From NCBI GenBank assembly GCA_947259585.1, contig CAMYMV010000011.1, positions 1 to 64,000 on the forward strand: a DNA stretch of 64,000 nt, read 5' to 3'. Made by a program: the position numbers and the translations under genes. The stretch is from an uncultured Gemmatimonadales bacterium (GTDB lineage Bacteria > Gemmatimonadota > Gemmatimonadetes > Palauibacterales > Palauibacteraceae). How positions within the stretch are numbered: position 1 is the stretch's first letter; the number at the start of each line of letters is the position of its first letter. The notes beneath the pieces were generated by a model. It was not told the DNA's origin. It saw only the letters and a list, made by a program, of their open reading frames with translations, and did not search any database. This document shows positions 9,576 to 18,995 of the stretch, one piece after another.

Positions 9576-10877
9576 CTAGGTCCACCGCAGCTCGAGCTCT
9601 CCCGCAGAACCGGATTCCACCCACGTCCCGAATCGCTTCCCTTCCCGGTTCAGAGTGTCCCGGACCCACTCGACATCGTCCCTGGAGGCTCGGTTGAGCC
9701 GGAAACGCCGAATCCGCATGGGCAGCAGGCGAAATCGGACGAGCCGCCCAGTCGACGGATCGATGACCGGGAAGTAGAGCAGCACGAGATCGGACCGGTA
9801 CTGGTCGCGCCCCGAGATCCCCTCGTAGTCGTTGAGGAAGTCTCCGCAGCCGTATAGGATCGGCCGGCCGCGATGAACCTCGATTCCCTTGAAGTGATGC
9901 GACGAGTGTCCGTGAACCACGTCCACGCCGGCCTCTTCGATAAGCCGATGGGCGAACTCCCGCTGAGTGGCCGGAACGGTGTAGCCCCAGTTGGCTCCCC
10001 AGTGAATCGAGGCGACCCCGACGCCGCCTTCGGACTTCGCCCCTTCGACCTGACCAGCAATTCGGCGTACGGTCTTAGGGGATAGATCCTTCAGCAGGTT
10101 CACCCCGGGCCGGTCCGCCTGCGCGGCCCAATCGGCGGGGATTCCGCTCGTCTCCGTCCCGAACCCGAACACGAACACTCGCCGGCCGTCGCCAGTCGTC
10201 AGCGTCGCCGGCGCCGCAGCCTGTTCGGAATCGAGCCCCGCCCCGGCCGTCTGGATGCCCGCTGCCTTCAGCACCTCCAAGGTCTCCCGGAGTCCGGCGA
10301 ACCCCCAATCGATGACGTGGTTGTTGGCGAGGACGCAGCAGTCGACCGCGGCGGCGGCGATGCAGGGTATGTTCGCCGGATGCATCCGGTAGTGGATCCC
10401 CTTCCGTGGCCAATGCCGGTCGCTCGTCGTCACGCTGGTCTCGAGGTTGATGATCCTCGCGTCGGGCGCTACGCGGGCGAGCTCCGCCAGAGCATCTCCC
10501 CAGGGGTAGGAGTAGTCGACCGGAGCCGGGATCGTACCGTTCTCGGCCTCTGCAAGCTCCACATACCGGCTGGCGGATCGGGCATACGGCTCGTGGAGGA
10601 GTGGGTCGCCGGGATGGGGGAGGACTTGGTCGAGGCCTCTCCCGGTCATCACGTCGCCGCACAGGAAGAGGGTGACCGTGTCGGGATCGGCGCGGGCTTC
10701 GGCCAGTGTGCACTCTCGAGACGGCCGAGGACGGGGTCGGTCCCGTGCCGCCAGCTCACCTCCTTCTTCCTCTACCTGTACACGTGTACAGGTAGAGCCC
10801 AACGGGGATGCCAGCCGCGATCCAACGAGCGCGAGGGGCATCGTCGCCGCGCAGCCGATGAAGCCTCTGCGATCCAT
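9576..10877 (-). CDS. CapA family (PGA_cap metallophosphatase-like) protein
   Basis: LFLCGDVMTGRG, LETSVT, LANNHVIDWG, GHSSHHFKGIEVHRGRPILYGCGDFLNDYEG. Confidence 0.9.
   Translation of the reverse strand: MDRRGFIGCAATMPLALVGSRLASPLGSTCTRVQVEEEGGELAARDRPRPRPSRECTLAEARADPDTVTLFLCGDVMTGRGLDQVLPHPGDPLLHEPYARSASRYVELAEAENGTIPAPVDYSYPWGDALAELARVAPDARIINLETSVTTSDRHWPRKGIHYRMHPANIPCIAAAAVDCCVLANNHVIDWGFAGLRETLEVLKAAGIQTAGAGLDSEQAAAPATLTTGDGRRVFVFGFGTETSGIPADWAAQADRPGVNLLKDLSPKTVRRIAGQVEGAKSEGGVGVASIHWGANWGYTVPATQREFAHRLIEEAGVDVVHGHSSHHFKGIEVHRGRPILYGCGDFLNDYEGISGRDQYRSDLVLLYFPVIDPSTGRLVRFRLLPMRIRRFRLNRASRDDVEWVRDTLNREGKRFGTWVESGSAGELELRWT
10770..10797. repeat. Perfect 28-bp palindrome CTCTACCTGTACACGTGTACAGGTAGAG
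   Basis: Checked base by base: 14+14 with no mismatch and no spacer; lies in the 5' part of the capA-like CDS. Confidence 0.95.
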
Positions 10878-10921
10878 CTCGACAGCTCGTGACCTACTGC
10901 AGCCCCAACCGCTCGAGCACG

Positions 10922-12106
10922 CTAGGGCAGTGGTATGCGGTTGGCCAAGGGGTACTGCACGAACACGTCGTAGTGCCGCCTGGGGGCTCCCTTATGGATT
11001 TTCCCCTCGAAGTTCATCTTGACGCCGCTCGTCCCGAATAATGGATCATCGAGCGGCATGAAGACGATCTGCTCCGGCCAGCGTTCGTACATCAGACGAA
11101 AGAGCTCGTCTTCGGGAGAGTCGTTCAGGATGTCGTACTGGATCGTCGAGCCCGATACGATCTTGGCGGCCACGAAGTTGAGAACGATAGTGGACCCACC
11201 GATGGCAGTACTGCGATTCACCAGATAATCGCCCAACCACTCCTGCTCGGTTCCCTTGAGACGCTCTTTTTGCGCGTGGTTGCCGCCGACGTTCAACAGC
11301 GTGCGGTGCGCGTAGCCCACCAGTCTGAGGTCCGCGAGACGCTTCATCTCGTCCTCGCGAGTCTTGACCGACCGGTCGTAGTCGTCCTCCCGGATGGCGC
11401 GCACGGTGACGCTCACCAGCTCGACGTCGACCATCTCGGCCACTGTCTCGTACCAGTACGGTCCCCAAGCGTCGATCAGCTCGGTTCGGCGGGCCTGGAG
11501 ATCGTCGCGAAGAGCCGTCAGGGCCTCTTCGTGTGCCTCCGGGGGGTGGTGCAGTGCCGCCAAGAACGTATTGACCGGACCCGGATCCGTAAGGTGGTCC
11601 GCCAGCGCTCGCGTCACCGCCAGGAAGTCGTCCACGCCGCCGTAGTCTGAGAGGTTGACATCGATGCCCCTCACCTGGATGTGCTGGTCCTCCGGCAGCG
11701 TGCGGTTGAAGTCCCGAATCGCGGTGGCCAAAAGTCCAAAAGACCAGGGTGGAGGTTGCCAGCCCTCGAGCCCCCAGTCCTGGACGAAGTCGGCCAGCAG
11801 CCAGTCGGCCATGTGGGGGAACTCGAGCAGGAGCTGACGAAAGCCGCGGGCATGGAGCTCCTGAACAAGCTCCGCCATGAACTCCTGGTGCTCCCGAATC
11901 AGGTGCGTTTCGCCGACTACGACCAGCTTGTGTTGCGCGAGTCGATCGAGGACGCCGATCGGAATCGATTGCGACGCGAAGGAGACGCCGTCACGCGCCA
12001 CCACCTGCTCGAGCTCCAGGCTCGAAACGCCCGCCAGGTCGCTGCACCCCGCGGGCACGACGAAAAGCGCGAAACAGAGCACGCTTAGCTTCGCTACTGC
12101 TCTCAT
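10922..12106 (-). CDS. Erythromycin-esterase/ChaN-like lipoprotein
   Basis: Preferred start MRAVAKLSVLCFALFVVPAGC; VVVGETHLIREH...GNHAQKERLKG. Confidence 0.65.
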   Translation of the reverse strand: MRAVAKLSVLCFALFVVPAGCSDLAGVSSLELEQVVARDGVSFASQSIPIGVLDRLAQHKLVVVGETHLIREHQEFMAELVQELHARGFRQLLLEFPHMADWLLADFVQDWGLEGWQPPPWSFGLLATAIRDFNRTLPEDQHIQVRGIDVNLSDYGGVDDFLAVTRALADHLTDPGPVNTFLAALHHPPEAHEEALTALRDDLQARRTELIDAWGPYWYETVAEMVDVELVSVTVRAIREDDYDRSVKTREDEMKRLADLRLVGYAHRTLLNVGGNHAQKERLKGTEQEWLGDYLVNRSTAIGGSTIVLNFVAAKIVSGSTIQYDILNDSPEDELFRLMYERWPEQIVFMPLDDPLFGTSGVKMNFEGKIHKGAPRRHYDVFVQYPLANRIPLP

Positions 12107-12355
12107 TATCCCTCCACGACTCGGACCGCTGTCCCTGGTCAGCGTGGCTTTCCTGGGGTGGCCGGTGCGGTAGCGCGGGCGTCCGGTAGGGCGCCTACTC
12201 GGCGCACTCAGACGAAGTAAGGCTGGGTGGAAAGCAGTCACACCTGGGATGCAGATTACTTGGAGAAGCTCGGTACCGCTGTCGGGCGCTTCTCGACTGG
12301 CGCTGTGGGGTGTTTCTGGCTCGCCGCTGTAATGCCCCAGCCCGATACTCGGGGC

Positions 12356-12823
12356 CTACGAGGGCACGCGGCCTCGCCGCTGAAGCCACCATCTCATGCA
12401 CCGATGTCCGACATCCACCGGCTCGCAGAACATGAGCGGACAGCCTCCTACGATGCAGTCGATGCCCAATGCCTCGCACTGCCGAACGGCGTCTTCCGAC
12501 ACGCTGCCGACGCCGAACGAGCGGTGAAACCAGACCCGCCCCACGTCACGTTCCTCGCACTGTCGCACGAGCTCTAGGGCGACATCCGGATGGGTGGCGA
12601 CTACCACGCCGTCGATGCTGCCCGGTACCGAGGCCAGATCCGGGAAGCAGCGCTCGCCTTCAAGCTCCGATGCTTTCGGATTGATCGGGACCGCTTCGTA
12701 TCCCGAGTCCCTCAGCTTGCGGAATATCGCGTTCGCCGCCTGCCTGGAGCTTCGCGAAACACCAGCAACGGCGATCCGCTCCCCAGCCAGGAACTCGGCA
12801 ACTGAACGAGGCGCCTTCGCCAT
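12356..12823 (-). CDS. CoA-binding domain protein (YccU-like)
   Basis: IAVAGVSRSSRQAANAIFRKLRDSGYEAVPINPK...CPLMFCEPVDVGHRCMRW. Confidence 0.88.
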   Translation of the reverse strand: MAKAPRSVAEFLAGERIAVAGVSRSSRQAANAIFRKLRDSGYEAVPINPKASELEGERCFPDLASVPGSIDGVVVATHPDVALELVRQCEERDVGRVWFHRSFGVGSVSEDAVRQCEALGIDCIVGGCPLMFCEPVDVGHRCMRWWLQRRGRVPS

Positions 12824-13008
12824 CGTGACCTCCGAGGTAGTGGAAGAGGTTGCCGACCCGGCTACTAATCTTCGGCGGGACAGCGCAGAGCGGTATTGGG
12901 CAAACCTCGGATCGGTTTGTGGGGCATATTCCTACAGGGACTGGTGAGGGACTGCTTGAGGATCGATCGCATCTCGTTGGACGGGCAGCAGTGCAGCACC
13001 GAAACAGG

Positions 13009-13052
13009 CACATACATCCACATACATCGTGGGTATATGTATAATGTATGTG
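13009..13052. promoter_or_regulatory. Operator-like repeat upstream of toxin-antitoxin pair
   Basis: CACATACATC x2 tandem (13009-13028) plus inverted copy ATGTATGTG (13044-13052), ~40 nt before antitoxin start. Confidence 0.6.
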
Positions 13053-13092
13053 TTCATGTTGACTCGGGTGACGGTCTGGTGAGGCCTGGTTG

Positions 13093-13362
13093 ATGAAGCG
13101 TATTCACATCGTATTGAGTGAGGAAGAGAAAGAGCGGTTCCGTCGCTACGCCGCACGTGAGGGAAAGACGTTGAGTGAGTGGCTCCGGGAGGCCGCTCGG
13201 GAGAAACTCCGGCAGGAGAGTCCCCTCCGCCTCGACACGCTCAAGGAGCTCCGCGGTTTCTTCGCCTCCTGCGACGCCCGGGAGCACGGAGAAGAGCCCG
13301 ACTGGGAGGAGCATCGGCGCGTGATCGAGGGTTCGGCCCGCTCGGGGGCGGCGGAGACGTGA
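13093..13362 (+). CDS. Antitoxin, ribbon-helix-helix-like N-terminus
   Basis: MKRIHIVLSEEEKERFRRYAAREGKTLSEWLREAAREKL; overlaps PIN toxin start by 4 nt (GTGA). Confidence 0.78.
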   Translation: MKRIHIVLSEEEKERFRRYAAREGKTLSEWLREAAREKLRQESPLRLDTLKELRGFFASCDAREHGEEPDWEEHRRVIEGSARSGAAET

Positions 13363-13745
13363 TCTTCGTCGACACGAACGTCTTCATGTATGCCGTGGGA
13401 GGCGACCATCCCCTCCGACGGGAGGCCCGCCGTTTTTTCGAGAACTCTCTAAGTCGACGGATCCCGCTCGTCACATCGGCCGAGGTGCTCCAAGAGCTTC
13501 TCCACGCGTACCTGCCGGTCGGCCGTCTCGAGACTCTGGACGCTGCGTTGGCACTCGCTGAAGCCCGCATGGTCTCCATCTGGCCCATCGAGCCGGAGGA
13601 CGTACGGCTGGCACGCGTGCTCATAGATCGTCACGCCGAGCTCCGTGCACGCGACCTTCTTCATCTGGCCGCGTGCCTTCGGCGCGATGTAGAGCGTATT
13701 CAGACGTTCGATCGGGCTCTTGGAGCGGCCTTTGGCCGCAGCTGA
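13359..13745 (+). CDS. vapC: PIN-domain toxin (VapC family), GTG start
   Basis: VIFVDTNVFMYAVGGDHPLRREA...TSAEVLQELLHAY...RDLLHLAACLRRDVERIQTFD. Confidence 0.85.
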   Translation: MIFVDTNVFMYAVGGDHPLRREARRFFENSLSRRIPLVTSAEVLQELLHAYLPVGRLETLDAALALAEARMVSIWPIEPEDVRLARVLIDRHAELRARDLLHLAACLRRDVERIQTFDRALGAAFGRS

Positions 13746-13909
13746 GCGAGTGGACTCTCCCCTCGCGCGGCATCGGTCTGCAATGCGCCGTCTTACACCT
13801 TGACGGTTCTCCTTCCGCTCGCTTGCAGCACGCCGACCGGACCGGGTATCTGCAACATCGATCGCCGGAGGCTCGGACGCTCCAGCGATGGGGCTGCCGG
13901 GGCAGATGA

Positions 13910-13939
13910 CGAGAGGCGCCCCGGAGAGAGCGCCCCTCG
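13910..13939 (-). terminator. Hairpin CGAGAGGCGC/GCGCCCCTCG after the minus-strand gene ending at 13947
   Basis: 9/10 paired inverted repeat; no clear T-tract. Confidence 0.4.
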
Positions 13940-13946
13940 CGCTAAG

Positions 13947-14225
13947 CTAGACCTGAAACTCCTTGTCCAGGACGTGGATCTTCACGGTCTCCCGCTTGAC
14001 GCCATCGAAGGCCATGGCTTCGGCCGTCTCGGAAGAATTCAGGATCTCGAAGTAGGTATCGAGGTCCTCGGGCTCGAAGCAGCACGCGACCTGGTTTCCT
14101 TCCAGAATCGAGAACGTGATGGGGTTGGTGACGGTCTGCTTCCTGAACAGCTCGCCGTGGCTCCGAAAACCCTCTTCGAATTTCACCGGGTCTTCGATCT
14201 GCGCCGTGATGATCACCTTGGGCAT
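13947..14225 (-). CDS. Small conserved-looking hypothetical protein (92 aa)
   Basis: MPKVIITAQIEDPVKFEEGFRSHGELFRKQ...; internal start with good upstream spacing. Confidence 0.6.
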   Translation of the reverse strand: MPKVIITAQIEDPVKFEEGFRSHGELFRKQTVTNPITFSILEGNQVACCFEPEDLDTYFEILNSSETAEAMAFDGVKRETVKIHVLDKEFQV

Positions 14226-14355
14226 CTCTTGTCTCCTCGTAGAGAGTCTGAATTGAATTCGACGGGCCGCCGACCTAGCCAGCCAGCCGCGACGCTGGCG
14301 CGTCATGCACGTCCAGTTTAGGAGACCGGGAGCTTCGGGCACAAGAAGGTCGGAC

Positions 14356-15150
14356 CTAGAACTTCAGGGCCAGCCCCGTCAGGAAGAACAGGTCTCCCTT
14401 CTTACGCGCCTCGCCGGTTGCGTCCACGAACGGCTGATTGCGGTAGTCGTAGATCAGGCTCAGCGTCCAACCCAGAAGGTCTGAGAACATGGTCGTGAAG
14501 TTCAGCCCGGCGTGGAGCAGGTAGTCCGAGAACTGCGCTGTGTTCGGAATGTAGGCGAAAGATTGGGTGAGGTTGGTATCATCGTCGATCGTCAGCGTGA
14601 AGTCCTGGCCGAGGTTCAGGCTGAACTTGGTGCTCGTGCTGTCGTTCTGGAAGCTCTCGCGGAGCCCGGCACCACCCGCGTTGAGCGAGAACTTGGTCGC
14701 TGTCGTCTCGAATAGCGTGTAGCCCACGCCGGCACCCGGAGCCACGATGGCATCGATGCCGGCCTGCCGGTTGAAACCTCCGTACAGCAGCCCGTACACG
14801 AAGAAGCGTCCCAGTCCCGTGTAATCGTAGCGGAGCTGAGAGTCCAGCTTGTTCGCCGTCTCCTCGCCCTGCGTCGTCGCCAGAATGTAGGTCGCCGAGA
14901 TGGTCCACAGGCCCGTGGCCAGCTCGTCGTGGATGCCGAAGGAGAGGCCGAGGTTGGTGGTCTCGCTGTTGCCCGCCGTCAGCGAGAAGCCGAAATCAGC
15001 ATTCCCATACCAGCCCTTCGGACCTTCCTCTTCATCCTGATCCTGGGCGACCGCCGAGCCGGGGTGTCCGATCAGCGCAATCGCCGTCAAGGCCACGGCC
15101 GCACCAAGAAGTGGCCTGCGCCCCGTTGGGCGAGATCGTGTGTTTCGCAT
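14356..15150 (-). CDS. DUF481 family outer-membrane protein (YdiY-like)
   Basis: WYGNADFGFSLTAGNSETTNLGLSFG...; alternating beta pattern ending ...GLALKF. Confidence 0.82.
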   Translation of the reverse strand: MRNTRSRPTGRRPLLGAAVALTAIALIGHPGSAVAQDQDEEEGPKGWYGNADFGFSLTAGNSETTNLGLSFGIHDELATGLWTISATYILATTQGEETANKLDSQLRYDYTGLGRFFVYGLLYGGFNRQAGIDAIVAPGAGVGYTLFETTATKFSLNAGGAGLRESFQNDSTSTKFSLNLGQDFTLTIDDDTNLTQSFAYIPNTAQFSDYLLHAGLNFTTMFSDLLGWTLSLIYDYRNQPFVDATGEARKKGDLFFLTGLALKF

Positions 15151-15473
15151 TTACGTGTCCTTTCCAGTTGGGACCTCACACCGTCCAAGCCCGACCTTCC
15201 ACGCCAATCCGAAGACCGGTGCCCGAGGCCGACTTTTCGTAAGAAAATCGATCGATAAGAGGCCTGCCGGCGGCACGCCGGTCAACCTCCAAGACACACA
15301 GACAACGCATCCGACGATAAGTCACCTGTGCCGCGGGTAACGCGCGCCTGTGTGAGCCGGACTCGATGTGACTCCCGGCGGTTTGACCGGTCTATGGACG
15401 CGAACGGTCGTGTGGAGGAGCTCGAGGCTCCCCCTTGTTCTGCGCAATCCACTCACAGCTCTGGAGGAGCCAC

Positions 15474-16463
15474 GTGAACAAGAAGCTTACCCTCATGTTG
15501 GGCCTTGGCGCCCTGGCAGTCTCCGCGACGAGCCTCGCGGCTCAGACGCCGACCGAGAGCGTCGCCGAGGCCGACCTGCCCCCGAACGCGAAGCCCGGCG
15601 AGTGCTACGCACGGGTACTGACCGAGCCTCAGTACCGAACCGAAACGGAGCGCGTGCTGATTCGCGAGGAGGGCGAAGAGGTTCGAGTGATCCCGGCGAA
15701 GTACGAGACGGCGACGCAGCGTGTCCTCGTCAGCGAAGCCTCCACCAGACTCGAGGTCGTTCCTGCAACCTACGACTGGGTCGAGGAGAGGGTGCTGGTG
15801 AGGCCCGAGAGCAAGAAGCTCGTCACGGAGCCGGCCAAGTACGAGACCGTCACGGAGCGCGTCATGGTCGAGCCCGCGAAGACGGTGTGGAAGAAGGGAA
15901 AGGGCCCGATTCAGAAGATCGACGAGTCCACGGGCGAGATCATGTGCCTGGTCGAGGTCCCGGCCGTCTACGAGACCGTCAGCAAGCGCGTGCTGAAGGC
16001 ACCGGCGACGACCAGCGAGATCAACGTACCAGCCGAGTACAAGACCATCCGCAAGCGCGTGCTGAAGACCCCAGCGACGACGCGCGAAGTCGAGTTCCCC
16101 GCCGAGTACGAAGTGGTCGAGGTCACGAAAGAAGTCCAGCCCTCGCGCACCGAGAAGACCAAGATCCCGGCCGAGTACGAGACGGTCGAGAAGCGGGCAA
16201 AGGTCGCGGATGGCCGTCTCGAGTGGCGGTCGATCCTGTGTGACACCAACATGACGCGTGATCGGATCACGTCGATCCAGCGCGCCCTCAAGACAGCGGG
16301 CTTCGACCCCGGCTCCATCGATGGGGTGATCGGCAGCTCCACCATCCGGGCCGTGAACGCCTACCAGCGGGCCAATGACCTTCCGGTCGACAAGTATCTC
16401 AACATGGAGACGGTGCGGGCACTCGGCGTGATGGAGTACTCTGCGCCCGATCAAAGCCGGTAG
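15474..16463 (+). CDS. Secreted protein with eight 23-aa-period repeats and C-terminal peptidoglycan-binding domain
   Basis: GTG start after GGAGGAG; signal NKKLTLMLGLGALAVSATSLAAQ; PA.YETV..RVL repeats; ITSIQRALKTAGFDPGSIDGVIGSSTIRAVNAYQ. Confidence 0.85.
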   Translation: MNKKLTLMLGLGALAVSATSLAAQTPTESVAEADLPPNAKPGECYARVLTEPQYRTETERVLIREEGEEVRVIPAKYETATQRVLVSEASTRLEVVPATYDWVEERVLVRPESKKLVTEPAKYETVTERVMVEPAKTVWKKGKGPIQKIDESTGEIMCLVEVPAVYETVSKRVLKAPATTSEINVPAEYKTIRKRVLKTPATTREVEFPAEYEVVEVTKEVQPSRTEKTKIPAEYETVEKRAKVADGRLEWRSILCDTNMTRDRITSIQRALKTAGFDPGSIDGVIGSSTIRAVNAYQRANDLPVDKYLNMETVRALGVMEYSAPDQSR

Positions 16464-16470
16464 CCAGTAG

Positions 16471-16496
16471 GCGTCGAGCCGGCTCGACGCTTTTTT
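16471..16496 (+). terminator. Rho-independent terminator
   Basis: GCGTCGAGCCGGCTCGACGC palindrome followed by TTTTTT. Confidence 0.9.
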
Positions 16497-16579
16497 CAGA
16501 AGAAGAGCATCAAGGGCGAGCGGCCGCTCCGGCCGCCGCCCTCACCGGTTGATTTGATACGACACGAAGGAGGCATTCA

Positions 16580-16999
16580 GTGGATTTCCTTGGAGCCCTG
16601 CTCGAAGAGAAGCAATCGACGCTCGTAGAGACCCTCACGGGCGAGACGGATCTCTCGCCGGATGAGGCCGAGAGATTCGTGCCCGAGGCCGGCTCGGCCG
16701 TGGTCGATGCCGTCGCGTCGCACGGCAGCGAGCTGGACCTCGATAACCTGGACGGCACAGGGAACGTCGAGTCGTTGCTGGGCATGATCGACATCCCGGG
16801 CCTGGCAACCCGGACGGGCCTGTCGCCCCAGAAGGCGGCGGGGGGCCTGCTCGCCATCCTGCCCATGATCCTGGGCTTCCTCGGCATCAAGGCCGGGGGT
16901 GGACCCGGCCTGCTGTCCGCCTTGGGCGGCCTGAGCGGTGGAGCTGGAGACATGCTCGGCGGTCTGGGCAAGCTCGGCGGCGGCCTGTTCGGCAAGTAA
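16580..16999 (+). CDS. DUF937/DUF2780-like hypothetical protein
   Basis: 139 aa; helical N-terminus, glycine-rich C-terminus; RBS aaggagg. Confidence 0.6.
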   Translation: MDFLGALLEEKQSTLVETLTGETDLSPDEAERFVPEAGSAVVDAVASHGSELDLDNLDGTGNVESLLGMIDIPGLATRTGLSPQKAAGGLLAILPMILGFLGIKAGGGPGLLSALGGLSGGAGDMLGGLGKLGGGLFGK

Positions 17000-17039
17000 G
17001 CGTCCCCCCGCCTCACGGCGGCTCACTCTCCACCCGAGA

Positions 17040-17074
17040 AAAAGCCCCTAGGCGATCTCGCCATAGGGGCTTTT
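17040..17074. terminator. Bidirectional terminator between convergent genes
   Basis: AAAAGCCCCTA ... TAGGGGCTTTT perfect 11-bp inverted repeat. Confidence 0.9.
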
Positions 17075-17151
17075 GAGTGGGTTCTTCCATGTGCGTCCGG
17101 CCGTTCCAGGGCCTGGGCGCCGTACCCGCCTACCTGCTGCCTGCCTTACCG

Positions 17152-17967
17152 CTACTGCTTGACGACCTGATCGAGGAAGACACCGTTCGAGACAGCCACC
17201 GTTCGGCCGTCCTGTGAGAGCAGGGTCTGGGTCGGGGTGATCGCCTCCAGCGTTCCCGTCTCTCCCAGTATCTCCATCTCCTCGCCCACCGCGAACGTCT
17301 TTCTTGCGTAGAAGCCGGCGATGATGTTGCGCGTGATCTCTCGCGATCCGAGGCCGAACGAGAGCCCGAAGGCAATCGCCAGACCGGCCATCAGACCCAT
17401 CGACACGAGGCGGATCATGTCCGTGTCGATGCGAAGCTGCGCCAGCGCCATGATGCCGAGCACGAACATGATCACCGCGGAAACGAGGCTGCCGAGGGTC
17501 GAGGCGAACTCGATCCCCGAGTTCGTCGCCGCCTCGGTCACAGTGCGGCCGGCGAACTGCGCGGCCGCACTGCCGAGGACCAGGATTAGCAGGGCCGCGA
17601 CGATATTGGGCAGATAGCCCATGAAGGCGCCGATGGCATCGGATACCGCCACCAGACCCAGCGCGTCGGCCGCCGTCTTGGCGAACAGGATGAGCAGCAG
17701 ATAATAGACCAAGCGCGGCACGAACTCGTTGAGTTTTTGCCGGATGCCCACCCGCTGCAGGAACTGGTCGATGCCCGCGCGCGCGAGCGCCTCGTCGAAG
17801 CGAAGCCGGCGGAGCAGGGATCGCAGCAGGCGCTCGATCAGCTTGGCCGCGGCGAAGGCCAGGATGATGAGCACAATCCCCACCGCGACGCGCGGCGTCC
17901 AATCGACCAGGTTCCGGAACATCGAGTTGAAAGCATCCACGATCTGATCGAGGATTCCCGAGTTCAT
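17152..17967 (-). CDS. Small-conductance mechanosensitive channel (MscS) family protein
   Basis: TM repeats; GLGSREITRNIIAGFYARKTFAVGEEMEILGETGTLEAITPTQTLL. Confidence 0.85.
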   Translation of the reverse strand: MNSGILDQIVDAFNSMFRNLVDWTPRVAVGIVLIILAFAAAKLIERLLRSLLRRLRFDEALARAGIDQFLQRVGIRQKLNEFVPRLVYYLLLILFAKTAADALGLVAVSDAIGAFMGYLPNIVAALLILVLGSAAAQFAGRTVTEAATNSGIEFASTLGSLVSAVIMFVLGIMALAQLRIDTDMIRLVSMGLMAGLAIAFGLSFGLGSREITRNIIAGFYARKTFAVGEEMEILGETGTLEAITPTQTLLSQDGRTVAVSNGVFLDQVVKQ

Positions 17968-18224
17968 TCTTCGCCGTCTCCTCTCTTGTAACCGCCGCCT
18001 CCCAGCAGCGTGAGCGCGAGGCCCAGGTATTCCAGCAGTATCCGGAGCGGAGCGAACCAGGCATAGTCAGCCAAATCCGAGGCCAGTCCCCGGCGCAGCA
18101 GCGAGTTTCGCACTAGGCGCATGAGACCCGGCGAGGCCGGTTCTGCAAAATCCGCAAGCTCGGAGATCGGCTCTTCTATCTCCGGGCTTTCCGTCGTCTC
18201 TCGCCCTCGATCGTCTTCGGTCAC
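17964..18224 (-). CDS. 86-aa hypothetical protein between ECF sigma and MscS genes
   Basis: 4-nt overlaps with both neighbours; acidic N-terminus, one C-terminal hydrophobic segment. Confidence 0.7.
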   Translation of the reverse strand: MTEDDRGRETTESPEIEEPISELADFAEPASPGLMRLVRNSLLRRGLASDLADYAWFAPLRILLEYLGLALTLLGGGGYKRGDGEE

Positions 18225-18835
18225 TCTCCCTCTTCCCCGTTGCCGGCAAGGCGGCTGTAGACGGACCGAAACCTCTCCCTGCCCCGCTTCACCCTCATCT
18301 TCGCCGCCGACAGACCCAGTCCGAGCTCACGGGCAATCTCGCGGTAGCCGAGGCCATCCATGTCTCTGAGCACGAGCGGGACTCGCAGGCTGTCCGGGAT
18401 GGCGTTCAGCGTCTCGCGGATCAGCCCTCTCTGTACATCCGCGGCGATGTTACGCTCGGCCATCGGCTGAGTCCGAAGCTCGCCGCTCTCCCGCGCCGAC
18501 GGGGCGTCGAGATCCAGGAACGTCTTCCCCCGCTTCTTCTTGAGGAAGTTGATGCAGTGGTTCGCCTTGATCCGGCGCAGCCAAGTATGAAAGCTGGCCC
18601 GCCCCTCGAAGCGGCGTAGGCCATAGAACGCCTTGACGAACACCTCCTGAGTGAGGTCCTCGGCATCCGTCGGACTTCCGGACAGGTAGCGGCAGTTCGC
18701 TTGCACGCGGTCCTGGTATCGCTCCACGAGAGCCTCGAAGGCGCGAAAGTCACCCTGCGCCGCTTGCTGCACTCGCCGCACGAGCTCCTCGTCTGAGTAG
18801 TCGTCTCGCTGGTTCGTCGTGGTCCTCCGGTTCAT
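18221..18835 (-). CDS. ECF-type RNA polymerase sigma factor
   Basis: Sigma70 r2 (YLSGSPTDAEDLTQEVFVKAFYGLRRFEGRASFHTWLRRI) and r4 (VLRDMDGLGYREIARELGLGLSAAKMRVKRGRERF). Confidence 0.93.
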   Translation of the reverse strand: MNRRTTTNQRDDYSDEELVRRVQQAAQGDFRAFEALVERYQDRVQANCRYLSGSPTDAEDLTQEVFVKAFYGLRRFEGRASFHTWLRRIKANHCINFLKKKRGKTFLDLDAPSARESGELRTQPMAERNIAADVQRGLIRETLNAIPDSLRVPLVLRDMDGLGYREIARELGLGLSAAKMRVKRGRERFRSVYSRLAGNGEEGE

Positions 18836-18995
18836 TCAGTTTCAGACAACGCGGACGCGGGCACAGTCACATCCAAATTCGGGAATCTCGATGTGACTTT
18901 TCAAGCGATTTCTTGTCGGTTGTTCGTAGACACGCGTCGCCGTGGGCTGCCCGCGGTTCCGACATCGTCACCCAACCATAAAAAGGAGCCGACCC

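Noticed and set aside
15453-16454. 333-aa minus-strand ORF with repetitive sequence
   Set aside because: Exactly antisense to the 23-aa-repeat protein; the repetition is inherited from the real gene.
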